From Homarus americanus (Eukaryota > Arthropoda > Malacostraca > Decapoda > Nephropidae): DNA of 64,000 bases. The notes under the pieces were generated by a model that saw only the letters and a list, made by a program, of their open reading frames with translations, made no database searches and was not told the origin of the DNA. The translations under genes and the position numbers were made by a program. Numbering within the stretch: position 1 is the first letter of the stretch; each line of letters opens with the position of its first letter. The DNA lies in the NCBI RefSeq assembly GCF_018991925.1, contig NW_024748870.1:1483071-1547070 (forward strand). The letters are read 5' to 3'. Positions 11,880 through 21,836 of this stretch are shown here, piece after piece.

Positions 11880-13057
11880 GTCTTGTCTAGCTTCTCCAGT
11901 ACAAAATCGTTCATTCACTCGACCCCTGGAGAATTCCTGTGTCTCCCTTCATAGCCATATGCTCTCTCCTCATATTGCTCCCTAATCTTTCCCGTGAATC
12001 TCTTAGCCAAAGTATTCAGTGATTCATACGTGTCTATTTTGTGCAGTTTTCCCAGTACCTTTAAATTGTTTACGCAATTTCCCAGATCGTCCGCGAGCTT
12101 CTGAAGTCCTTTAATGTCATCTGTTCTCACGGCTGGGCCACGTAGGACCTTGCCTGTATGTAGGCTTGCTTGTTGCCATAATGCTCTTCTAGCAAGGCTA
12201 GAGCTCGTTCGTATCCTGCCCTGGGGTCTTCTATTTGCAGGTACGCTCTCAGGGATTTCTTAGCGCGGCCGGTGTAGGCCGAGGGAAGTGTTTCCAATTT
12301 TAGTGCATAGGGTATGGGCGCCTCCCCAATGTGTCTTTGGAAGGCATGCTTGAACTCCCAATACTCATCGCAAGTCCCTCCGCTGAACCTTGGCATCGGC
12401 CTCTGGGGAAGCCTCATAATGGCCATTAACTCTTCCAGTCTCTGGGTTGGTAGCATCGTGTCCGATGGCCTTCCTTCCATCCGTCCTGGGCGTTCTTACT
12501 GTATATCTTGTAGTACTTGGTTTTCCTTCTCCGGGGTTCCTGTTGATGTCACTGCTTCCGGAAAGTGGGTATAACGTGTGGAAACATGTTCCCTCTCCCC
12601 CTGATGAGATGATCCCGACTCTGAGGCGCTGAGTGTTGGGAACCCTCCTTGGGTGGGTGTCGAGGTGTAGCAGGTAGACACTCCCGGTTCCGGCGGTTGA
12701 CAACGTGTGTCTTGTGGATACCTCGTTGCGGCTCTCATCCCCTCACTCGTTTCCAGAAAAGGCATTCCTCCTGGTAATGACAGCATCTCACCAAAGTCCT
12801 CTGTATCGCCTAAGTCTGCAGTTGCTCCATATGATCTTTCATATTCTGCATCATTGCTGTCAATTGGGTGAGTTTCTGCTGATAACCCCCGATTACCCTA
12901 TTCATCCAGCCTGTTGGCTTCATCCTTCTCTCGGGTGAAGGGGTTTCTCCACTTCACCCTGGCTGTGTGAGTGACCGGTTAGCATCTCCCATCATTCAAG
13001 GCCTCCAGTCTTCAATGCTAGCTAGGCTTATCTCCTCTGCCTTGTTCCCTTCCATGA
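11880..13057 (-). pseudogene. gag: BEL/Pao-type gag remnant
   Basis: The minus strand encodes LPQRPMPRFSGGTCDEYWEF, KLETLPSAYTGRAKKSL, and a following segment with LQKLADDLGNCVNNLKVL. This matches the usual BEL/Pao Gag pattern (a P-F-G-W/F block, a Y.A...L...YG block, then L..L...L..CV..L). An ATG near 13054 opens a plausible N-terminus. Frameshifts lie near 12127-12130 and upstream of 12480. Protease, RT and integrase would lie beyond the N gap and are not seen. Confidence 0.7.
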
Positions 13058-13164
13058 CTGGTGACACAGTGAACTCGATTTGGCTCTTTCGGTCGACAGT
13101 TATAGAGACGTTCGGTTAAGCGGGAATGCTTTTCAACTGACGCACCTGCTCGTTTATAACGATT

Positions 13165-13330
13165 TCATATTACTGAAGTCATACAAGCGATGTCATACAA
13201 CTGAATTCATATAAGTGATGTCATATAACTGAAATCATATAAGCGATTTCATACAACTGAAGTCATATAAGCGATGTCATACAACTGAAGTCATATAAGC
13301 GATGTCATGCAACTGAAGTAATATAAACAC
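13165..13330. repeat. 28-bp tandem repeat, about six copies
   Basis: A unit like CATATAAGCGATGTCATACA plus ACTGAAGT repeats in tandem with a few substitutions. It sits in the leader of the BEL/Pao-like element, between gag and the presumed LTR. Confidence 0.8.
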
Positions 13331-14200
13331 GAGTGATGTCGCACTAACACGACAACAGAGGCACCACAATCAGTGTAGGGATTCATTTCACAGCTGCTAA
13401 GATCATAAACTGATGCCACAAACACTACCGTGCCCTTACTCACAACGTTACTTAACTGTCACAACCACTATTTTCTAATAGAAAGGGCAACTCACTCGTT
13501 CTTAAATTTTATTTACAATTGGCGATCCAGTCTGGCTGTACGCTTTGAACACTATCTCTCCCGCGTGTTCTCACGGATGTTATTGACACAGAGTCCACTC
13601 CTTCCTGACACGCGGTCCTCGCGGCAGGCGGCGTGCCTGTCCCGAATGAATGATAACACTCCCACTCGCCCGTACGAACAATTTTGGCACCGAGACCAGT
13701 CCTTTCTGACACTGGACCCACCTACAGAGGCGTCACGCTTCTCTACGTACACATACGAGTGCTATACACACACTCAACCCACAACCCCCTTTTTGCTCGG
13801 GTTAACTATTATTATATTATAGGCATCACACTTTAGTCGATGATTCACAATTCACACAAAGGCGTCCGCGCTCTCCAGCTGCGTAGCTGCGGCGTGTATC
13901 GGGTGCCAGAGGGAAGGGCCCCGCTGAAGGTCCATTGACGGTCAAGTCTCTCGCCAGTTCTCAGTAGACTGTATCGGCAGACCCGGAGGACCCACGTTTT
14001 GACTGTAACCGCCCGATGAGCGACTGTGGGATAATGAGACCCCTTGCACGTAGGACTCGATTGTTCTTTATTCGGTCAAAACCTGCAGAGTATAAATTAC
14101 ATGTTACGTATGAGATAATTAATTCACTCGTACATTCCTTCACTATTAACAACTACATATAATATATTTGAGTAGAGTGGGGTGTTAAACCATATAAAAA
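13331..14200 (-). other. leader and probable 5' LTR region of the BEL/Pao-like element
   Basis: No conserved ORF. Gag reads leftward from 13057, so its 5' LTR should lie here. On the minus strand a TGGTGCC motif (near 13361-13368), a possible primer-binding start, adjoins a potential LTR edge at about 13374. AATAAA on the minus strand occurs near 13510. No second LTR is in the window, so the ends are guesses. Confidence 0.35.
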
Positions 14201-14442
14201 CTTACGTGTTTCGGGTCTAATGTAGGACTTATTAGCTCCCTGACTTGTTAGCTCACTGGACAGCAAGAGACTATCTTCTGAACCCCACAGGGAGCGAGTT
14301 AGTCAGCCCCGAGGAGAGGGCCATCTGTTTCACATTTAACAAGTCAGCAAAGTTTGTTGTCAACACTCCCTCTGTCTCTCTCCTGTCTCCTTTTCTCTCT
14401 CTCTCTATCCCTCTCTCTTCTAGTTTATCCTACTGTGGCGGT

Positions 14443-14448
<6 letters not shown>

Positions 14449-14520
<72 letters not shown>
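14449..14520. repeat. (AT)n microsatellite
   Basis: About 72 bases of uninterrupted AT. Open frames through it are artefacts. Confidence 0.95.
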
Positions 14521-14523
<3 letters not shown>

Positions 14524-14648
14524 GCAAGAACAGAGCAGCAAGCTCCCATAGCATGGATATGACACACACTTGTAATTTTCTCTTCTTCATTTACTCTAGA
14601 AATTTCCAGAGGAAGGAAAAGCTGGGACCTAGATAGACATAACCTGGA

Positions 14649-14664
14649 TAGGGTGTGTCAATTT
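14649..14664 (+). repeat. left terminal inverted repeat
   Basis: TAGGGTGTGTCAATTT, the perfect inverted partner of 17872-17887. Confidence 0.8.
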
Positions 14665-15245
14665 TGTCAACATGTTAAAAATCAAATTTGGTAGTCAAAA
14701 TATTGTGCCTCTTTATGTCTAAACTTGAGATTAGCAAACAAAAATGAATTGAAATAACCCTCACCTACATCAATTATACCTTAAAGTTTCAAATATCAGT
14801 ATTTCAACAAATTAATGAGACTTGATTAGAATTATTCACTTGATATTAACTAATCTCATGTAAGCATATGGATTATGGAGTATTTTATGGTTCTATAGCT
14901 TGTGTACAATATGCATGTCAGAACATGAACATGAACAGGCTCTCCGTGTGGGACAGTTTAATTCTTGTTTTGACTTGTACCAAGCGTGAGGATAAGGCGC
15001 CCGGCTCACTCTCCTTCTAGATATCATAGACGGTGGTTTGCTCTCATTGCACTTGCACCTACTCTACCAGACGAATTCTACATTTTAATTATTGTAAGTA
15101 GGGCATATTGATTGTCGCAGTTACTTATATCATTGTATAAAACATTATGTTCTAAGAAATTATTATGTTATTTCTGTTACAGCATTTTTGATAAACAAAT
15201 TGATATTTTTTGAAACAACAATTGAATTATGAAACATTGAAATAT

Positions 15246-15260
15246 TTTTCTATTTGTCAG
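15246..15260 (+). promoter_or_regulatory. probable 3' splice site just before the start codon
   Basis: A pyrimidine-rich tract ends in TTTGTCAG at 15260, twelve bases before the ATG at 15272. It looks like an acceptor, implying a 5' non-coding exon between the left TIR and here and a single coding exon. Confidence 0.5.
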
Positions 15261-15271
15261 ATAGTGTGAAG

Positions 15272-17647
15272 ATGTCAAAATTGAAGACAAGAAGTCAGTT
15301 GTCAACCCACTTGAGCCTGCTAGTTGGTAAAGGGAAGGAGCTTCCTGTATCAGAACTTCCAACAGTGAGAGACATGCTAAGATTAGGGTTACTCCTTCGA
15401 GAAAAAAATGCAAAGGACAGAAGGAACTATACAGATAAAGAACTCATAAATGACATGATAGTCCCTCTTCTGCATCAATGGACAAAAGCTAATGCACTAT
15501 TCAAACCACCTGTGATTAATCAGTGTCGAACTATTGAGCTAAAACTAACGAAATTATGGCACAAAGCAGTTGAAACATCACTTGGTAAAGGAAACTTGGC
15601 CAGGAAAAATGAATTTCTGCACACACTTGATACTCTGTTTGACATTTTGACCTGCAAGTGCTCCATACAATTATGTTCTGAATCCAACTGTTCTCACTCA
15701 GGTAAGAGAGAAAATAATTCCCACATTGATTGTGGTTGTCCTCGTGAAAAGAAGATCCCTGTTTTAGAGCTTGAATTTATAAAGGCACAGAGGACAAAGG
15801 CAGAAGGCCAAGGAAGTATGCAAATGGGTTCAATAGATTATTCAGAAACAAAGAAGCAGATTGCTAATGCCAAGAAGAGAGAACAAATCCGAGAGAGGGA
15901 ACAAAAGAAGAAAATGAAGAGTGAAGAAGCCATCCAAAGAGAGGAAGAGCTGTGTCAAGATGTTTATCACTTCTTTGATAGTTCTTCTGATGAACAGGAA
16001 GCAACATCAGATGATAGTTCCAAAGAGCCATCTGAACCTTTACCAAAGAAAATGAAATACAACACAAGAAATATTTCAAACATTGCTTTAGCTAGTATTC
16101 GCCACCATGCTGGACTTCGTGAGGCTGCAGAAATTGCAACTGCCGCTTGGATAGATGCAGGCCTCATCAGCCGAGAGGATGTATCTTTGGTGATAGATCA
16201 TAATAAAATTAGAAGAGCACAAGAAAAAATAATGAAGGAAATATCTGATCAGCATGAAAAAGATTTAAGCGAGGGAGGGCTCTCCTGTCTTTTGTTTGAT
16301 GGAAGAATAGATGACACAAAAGTTTTGCTAGAAGTAGAGGGAGTGAACAGAAAGTTTCCAGGTCTCATCAAAGAAGAACACTACTCTGTCTGTTCTGAGC
16401 CTGGTGGTCGGTTTTTGTTTCACTTTGCTCCCGAAACTGAAGTAGAAGGGAAGAAACATGCAGAGGTCATTGCTGATCATATTTTATGTTGGGTTCAGGA
16501 GAGAGGACTTGGCAGTTCACTGCAGGCTGTTGGTGGAGATTCAACTGCAGTGAACACCGGATGGCAGGGGGGTGTAATGACGCATTTAGAGAAAAAACTA
16601 GGAAGAAGACTTGTTTGGATTGTATGTGATTTACATACAGGCGAGCTACCTCTTCGTCATCTCATCCAGGAACTTGATGGTCCTACAAAGAGCAACAACA
16701 AGTGGTCAGGTCCCCTTGGCATCATGCTGGATGAAGCAACACAACTAGAAATAAATACAACCTTTCCAAAGGTCGAAGTTGGCCCTCCCCTTCCGGCGTT
16801 GTCTGAAGGAGTCATCAAAGATCTCAGCACAGATCAATCCTATGCTTATCGTATTGCCCAAGCAATAAGATCAGGAGAAGTGCCTCAGTCATTGGCTCTC
16901 TTGGAGATTGGACCTGTCAGTCACAGCCGTTGGTTAACTACAGCTCTTCGTTTCTGCAGGATTTGGATTTCCAAACACGAATTGAAGGGCAAAGTGCTGA
17001 AGAATTTGAGGTTAATTGTTGAATTTATTATTGGAGTTTATCTTCCCCAGTGGTTTAGTGTGAAACTTAATCCTATGTGGGTGGATGGGCCCAATCACCT
17101 TTTGTTTCAATTGCAGCTAGTAAGAACACAGAGGAAGGTAGTGAGGGACATCGTGTTACCTGTGGCAAGAAGGTCCGCTTGGTATGCTCGATCAGAAGCA
17201 GTTTTGCAAGCAATGCTTTGCAGTCAATGTACCAATCTCCGAACCGAGGCTGTAGAAGTCATTCTAAAGATTAGAGGAACGCTAATAGATGACGACCAGT
17301 TGGGAGACTGTTCGTTTCATTCAAGAAAAGTTCCCCCAATAAACGTCAATGCCACCAAATTGTCAGAATTGGTTGACTTGAGTTTGGAAGTCTTAGAGCC
17401 ACCATTGACAACAAGTCTAACTAGCCAAGAATTGAGAAACCTTAAAGAGACTCCAATGCAGGTGCCGAAGTGGCCTTCCCACACTCAAAGTGTGGAGAGA
17501 TGTGTGAAAATGGTCACAGAAGCAGCGGGCCATGTTTACAGCCACGAGAGGCGAGAAGGTTACATCAAAGCACAAATAGCAAGCAGACTACTGATGACAA
17601 GAAACCAAAGCAAAGAGAGTATGAAGGCATTGGTTACTTTCAAATAG
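15272..17647 (+). CDS. hAT-like transposase with N-terminal Cys/His cluster, 791 aa plus stop
   Basis: A single uninterrupted ORF. I take the first ATG (15272), six codons after an in-frame TTG. Numbered from this ATG: residues about 128-156 hold a Cys/His cluster (six Cys, with CKC and CGC pairs), probably metal-binding. About 195-225 is a Lys/Glu-rich coiled coil, and 237-260 an acidic Ser/Asp tract. The RNase-H-like part has LFDG (Asp343), GGDS (Asp423), CDLH (Cys452, His455), HSRW (Arg553-Trp554) and SVERC (Glu742). The D-D-CxxH-RW-E order is that of hAT transposases and of the protein at 3752. Flanking TIRs make it the likely mobilising enzyme of its element. I recall multicopy uncharacterised arthropod and cnidarian proteins with this layout but cannot name the family. 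All key residues and the frame are intact. Confidence 0.75.
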   Translation: MSKLKTRSQLSTHLSLLVGKGKELPVSELPTVRDMLRLGLLLREKNAKDRRNYTDKELINDMIVPLLHQWTKANALFKPPVINQCRTIELKLTKLWHKAVETSLGKGNLARKNEFLHTLDTLFDILTCKCSIQLCSESNCSHSGKRENNSHIDCGCPREKKIPVLELEFIKAQRTKAEGQGSMQMGSIDYSETKKQIANAKKREQIREREQKKKMKSEEAIQREEELCQDVYHFFDSSSDEQEATSDDSSKEPSEPLPKKMKYNTRNISNIALASIRHHAGLREAAEIATAAWIDAGLISREDVSLVIDHNKIRRAQEKIMKEISDQHEKDLSEGGLSCLLFDGRIDDTKVLLEVEGVNRKFPGLIKEEHYSVCSEPGGRFLFHFAPETEVEGKKHAEVIADHILCWVQERGLGSSLQAVGGDSTAVNTGWQGGVMTHLEKKLGRRLVWIVCDLHTGELPLRHLIQELDGPTKSNNKWSGPLGIMLDEATQLEINTTFPKVEVGPPLPALSEGVIKDLSTDQSYAYRIAQAIRSGEVPQSLALLEIGPVSHSRWLTTALRFCRIWISKHELKGKVLKNLRLIVEFIIGVYLPQWFSVKLNPMWVDGPNHLLFQLQLVRTQRKVVRDIVLPVARRSAWYARSEAVLQAMLCSQCTNLRTEAVEVILKIRGTLIDDDQLGDCSFHSRKVPPINVNATKLSELVDLSLEVLEPPLTTSLTSQELRNLKETPMQVPKWPSHTQSVERCVKMVTEAAGHVYSHERREGYIKAQIASRLLMTRNQSKESMKALVTFK

Positions 17648-17871
17648 ACTACGGATAATAAAATATAATAATTTGAAACTTGAAACAGTAACATGTGTGC
17701 AAACGCTGGTTATGTTATAAATTCACAAATATGTACATTTAAAAATCCATTTGATGTAGGTAGGACTTATTTTAAAAAAAAATTTATGCCAGAATATTGT
17801 TTTGCATGCTTAAAGACTACAATAAATTGCTACCAAATTACTCGATTTTCAATTTAGCCAGTTCACCCCCT
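17648..17871. other. 3' UTR of transposon
   Basis: AT-rich, with AATAAA-like signals soon after the stop (AATAAAATATAATAAT from about 17655) and again near 17820. No coding potential. Confidence 0.5.
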
Positions 17872-17887
17872 AAATTGACACACCCTA
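17872..17887 (-). repeat. right terminal inverted repeat
   Basis: The exact reverse complement of 14649-14664, directly abutting Gypsy RT codons. Confidence 0.8.
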
Positions 17888-17888
17888 C

Positions 17889-17967
17889 TGCCGGGAGTGT
17901 ACGCCTATCTAGATGATCTGGTCGTCGTCGGTGACACATGGGTACAACACATTGGCCGACTCCGTGA
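17889..17967 (+). pseudogene. pol: Gypsy RT fragment F, left piece
   Basis: In one frame it encodes LPGVYAYLDDLVVVGDTW followed by VQHIGRLRE, the catalytic YLDD region of a Ty3/Gypsy RT. It is cut by a transposon end on the left and a LINE on the right. The same RT resumes at 25710 (NFTVTLRKSEF), so the two pieces are one gene split by about 7.7 kb of later insertions, with roughly nine codons lost at the break. Confidence 0.85.
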
Positions 17968-18500
17968 ATGAATCCTTTTCAGATCAGTGTTTATCTTCTA
18001 TAACGCACAAATTTGATGTACTTGGGTTCTGTGAGACCAAACTCACTAACGATTTTGAGCATTTGTATAGCATTCCTAATTATAATAGACACTGCGTCAA
18101 CACGTCACGACACAGTGGTGGTGTCTCCCTAAATGTTGATATCAAGTATAACACTTCTGTAAGAGATGATTTAAAGGTTCAGGAGGAGTACATGGAGAGT
18201 GTCTTCACTGAATTACGTAACGGCAGACGAAATATCCTCGTAGGAGTAATTTATAGAAGACCCCACACTAATGTAAGGAATTTTTTTGATAAATTTTCGG
18301 AGCTTATCACTATCATCAGTTCAGAGAGGAAATGTTGGTACATTGTAGGAGATTTCAACCTTGATCTATTAAAATAAAAAATAGACACCTCAGTATTAGA
18401 CCGTCTTCCTACCTGTCATTCTAAACTCTTTTTCATCACTATAACCAAACCCACCAGAGTAACTGCCACCTGTACCACTGTGATAGATCATATCTGGACT
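17968..18500 (+). pseudogene. LINE endonuclease (APE-type) remnant
   Basis: The ORF to 18377 encodes FDVLGFCETKL and IVGDFNLDLLK, the E-T and GDFN motifs of apurinic-type endonucleases. After a stop at 18377, continued similarity is readable to about 18500 in other frames (a VIDHI-like block). N-terminally truncated by incomplete reverse transcription. Confidence 0.8.
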
Positions 18501-18559
18501 AACAATACTCCAATCTTGCATATGAATTATTTATAACAATATCTCAGATCACTTCCCAG

Positions 18560-20690
18560 TTTTTACCATGTATAAAACTGCCACAAGCCATGAAAGGTCT
18601 AGTAGAGTCTTAATACAATACAGAAACTACTGCACCGACAACATGCTCCTTTTTCAAAACAACCTAATGAATGCTAACTGGGATCTTGTCTATGCCTCCG
18701 ACAACCCTAACGTGAACAGCGGCAACTTCTCTTGCATCTTCAATGCTTGCTTTGATAAATCTTCCCGTTCAAGACTAAGTCAATGAAAACTGTATCCATT
18801 TCAAATACCCTTTATCACAAGCGAAATTAAGATAATGATAAAAGAAAAACACAAACTCCAGAGGAAATTTGCAAAAAAAAAAACATAACTTTAAGTGATG
18901 CTTACCGAAGTGTCAGAAATAGAGTAACATAAGGAGCTAGAAATGACAGACGTAGCTATTATACAAATATGCTCCAGTCAGCATCAGGCGACGGTAAGAA
19001 ATCCTGGAATGTCATAAATACTATTCAGAAAAGGAATACCCAACCTTCGGCCCCCACTCAGCTTGTAACGGAACCTTCCCTCATTGCCAACCACTTCAAT
19101 GAATATTTTATTAATGTTGGCAAAAATCTTGCAGAGACCATACCTGTTCACCATGAGGAATTTAGAGCCTACCTGCAAAACAGACAGCAAAATGAGCTGT
19201 TCTTATCCCCTGTCTCAACAGATGAATTACTGGCCATCATAAAAATTTCCAAAAATGCAGCAGCAGGCAAAGACAATATACCAATGAGCATCATTAAGAA
19301 AGTAGCCCACTTATTACTACCTGTTCTCCTACACATTTGTAACTTCTCCTTCACTAGTGGTGTCTTTCAGGATAAACTGAAAATTGCTAAAGTTCACCCA
19401 GCATATAAAAAATTTGGGGACAAAAGTCTCTTCAAGAATTACCGCACCCTATCATTCCTCCCAGCCCTGAGTAAGATACTGGAAAAGCTAGCTTGTAGTA
19501 GACTAAATTCCTTCTGCAATACCAATAACATCTTTACAGACTCCCAGTTTGAATTTAGAGCTAGAAGGTCGACTGAGAGTGCTCTGCTATCCTTTACTCA
19601 TGACATCCTAAATTCCCTTGATGACAGTCAGTTTACAGTCGGTATATTCTTGGACCTCTCTAAAGCCTTCGCTACTGTCGACCACACCATCCTTTCAAAG
19701 CTTGAACATTACGGCGTTAGGGGCCTATCCCACAATTGGTTTACCTTATATCTGTCCAACAGGATGCATTATGTCTGCTATAATAAACACCAATTTGACT
19801 CCTCGCCAATTTTTTATGGCGTCCCCCAAGGTTCCATTCTCGGTCCAGTGCTGTTTTTGTTGTACATAAACGACATAGTCCACGCAAGCACACTCATAAA
19901 ATACAACGTATTTGCAGACGATAGTAATCTCTCTGCTAGCAACTCAGACCTCCACTCCTTGATGAGAACTATGAACACTTAATTGACTAAAGTTAAGACC
20001 TGGGTAATACGTAATAAATTGACAGTAAACCTTGAGAAAACCCACAACACGATCTTTCACAGAAGGAAAAACTTACCCCCAGACTTGGATTCCCTGTACC
20101 TTGGTAATACAGTCCTCAAACGCGAACAAAATACTAAATTCCTCGGAGTTATTTGCTAATGAGAAACTTAACTGGAGAAACCACATGCAAGCCATTCACA
20201 GTAAAGTCAATATACAGTGCAGTATCATGTATCACACTCGACAGTCACTCACTCTCACAGCAATGAAATAAATCTATCATGATCCTATTTAACAACACCT
20301 AATACACTGTCACACACTATAGGGGGCCTATGGCTCTTCAAAAGCACAATCTATGGTTACTGCACAAAAGTGAGTTGTACAGACAATGACCAACTTGAAA
20401 AAAAACGGATCACACAAACGAAAAATGTGCTAAATTGAAAATGTTAAAATTCGATGATATTAACACCTACTGCTGTGCCATCTGTGTTTACAACTCTATC
20501 AATCACTTGCTTGACAATAATTATTTCCTGTTCCGGAATAATCAGAGATACAACTTAAGGCACCCAGAGCTGTACACTCCCCATGCGCTCCTCTCAGTCC
20601 CAGACCTCCATAAAATATCACGGTGTAAAGGTGTGGAACAACTTACCCCCACCCATCCGAGCAAAGACTATGCTCCCTTCCTTTAAATCA
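18560..20690 (+). pseudogene. LINE reverse transcriptase remnant
   Basis: The longest open segment is 18969-19982 (337 codons). It shows IANHFNEYFINVGKNLA, NYRTLSFLPALSKILEKL, IFLDLSKAFATVDH, YGVPQGSILGPVLFLLYIND and FADDSN (catalytic FADD). A stop at 19980 and frame changes near 20150 interrupt the C-terminal domain, which continues to about 20690. It is similar in sequence to the minus-strand copies at 58180 and 61676-63605. Confidence 0.85.
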
Positions 20691-20944
20691 TCTCCTCTTA
20701 AAAAATATCCATTGTCTAAGTATTAATATTTCTTGTAATACCTACTATACTTACAGTACCTACTTTTATTGTACCATCAAAACCATTTTATCTGAAATTA
20801 TCATGTAATAGAAAAAAAATTAGCATTGCAATAAACATAATTGCCAACTAGACATAATCCTGACAGCTCTGTCCTCTTGTTCAACCCTAATACTGTACAA
20901 CCCATGTTGTATTGCTCTCCCAATATACTTATGTTTTTCAATTC

Positions 20945-21344
20945 TGTATGATATATATGGACACAAAGTAGTACCTTCAGCTGTATATTATTATATTACT
21001 CTTATATTACTCTTATTAATTATGTATAGTAAAGTATTACAGAACATGTATTAATTCTATGTAATATTCCATTTATTGTGCACCATGTTATGTATATAAA
21101 TTATCACATTTATACTTTATGTATTCAGCTTGTGAATGCTGGCATCTGTACAGGCCAGTGCGTAGTAATACATAGATAGATGTAGAGGAGAAGACCGAGT
21201 CCTGGTGGCGTGACCACGGGCTTCTGCGTCCCATTGTAAATATCTCCCGTACGAGAATAGAACCTACTTTTAAAGACAACAAGTGTTTGTGTATACCCTC
21301 AGTAGTATAGAACATTCTTTGGGTATCCCTAGCAACACGCTAGA
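20945..21344 (+). repeat. 5' LTR of element A
   Basis: 400 bp, with a TATA-like TATATAAA near 21094. Short frames within it are not genes. Confidence 0.9.
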
Positions 21345-21362
21345 TGGCGCAGTGATTATTTC
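21345..21362 (+). promoter_or_regulatory. primer-binding site candidate of element A
   Basis: TGGCGCAGTGATTATTTC starts exactly at the LTR edge. Element B has TGGCGCAGTG in the same place, so the two probably use the same tRNA primer. The isoacceptor is not assigned. Confidence 0.6.
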
Positions 21363-21836
21363 TCAGTGAGATACAGTGGACCAAGCCTTCCCCCGGACTC
21401 TGTTAATGGCGTCTCGTCTTCAGTGACTTCAGCTTCAGACAGCAAGACTACTACAAGCCTCTAGACTTACAGTGTTGTGAAGTGCTATGCTGTGTACAGT
21501 GCTGTGCTGTGAAGTGAAGTGTTTTGTGAAGTGCTGTGCTGTGTATTTTAATCATAATTGTCTGTGCAAGTTGCGGTCAGGTGACTAAGGGAGCGGCCCG
21601 ACAGTACGTGCTCTCCCGTCTCTGGTCTGAGGGTGACTGAGGACCCAGTTGGACGCGGCCCACCCGCTCCTACGTCTGGCAGCGCGCCAAGTCTCTCCCC
21701 TCCCGCCAGACACACACACACACACACGCATTCACCTTATATAGTATTTTCTTGTGACTTACTTCTGTAATTCTGTGCATAGATTACGAGGGGCTGACCC
21801 GGTCTTTTGCACAGATAGAGTACAGAAGCAGTCGGC

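Larger units (their letters stand above)
14649..17887 (+). mobile_element. hAT-like DNA transposon with 16-bp perfect TIRs
   Basis: The left end reads TAGGGTGTGTCAATTT at 14649. Its exact reverse complement ends the element at 17872-17887. A further subterminal match (AATTTGGTAG, 14685-14694 versus its complement near 17830-17841) extends the symmetry to about 56 bp. It spans 3239 bp and encloses one transposase gene. TAGGG is compatible with the YARNG start of hAT ends. No convincing 8-bp target duplication flanks it; only TA is shared if the ends are placed two bases inward. The right flank falls inside a Gypsy RT while the left flank is not Gypsy. Confidence 0.75.

Noticed and set aside
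13430..13822. 130-aa plus-strand ORF
   Set aside because: Low-complexity Thr/Ser-rich translation of presumed LTR sequence; no motif.
17913..17967. N-terminus of the 154-aa ORF as part of the LINE endonuclease
   Set aside because: The first codons are an out-of-frame reading of Gypsy YLDD sequence; the LINE similarity begins after about 17968.
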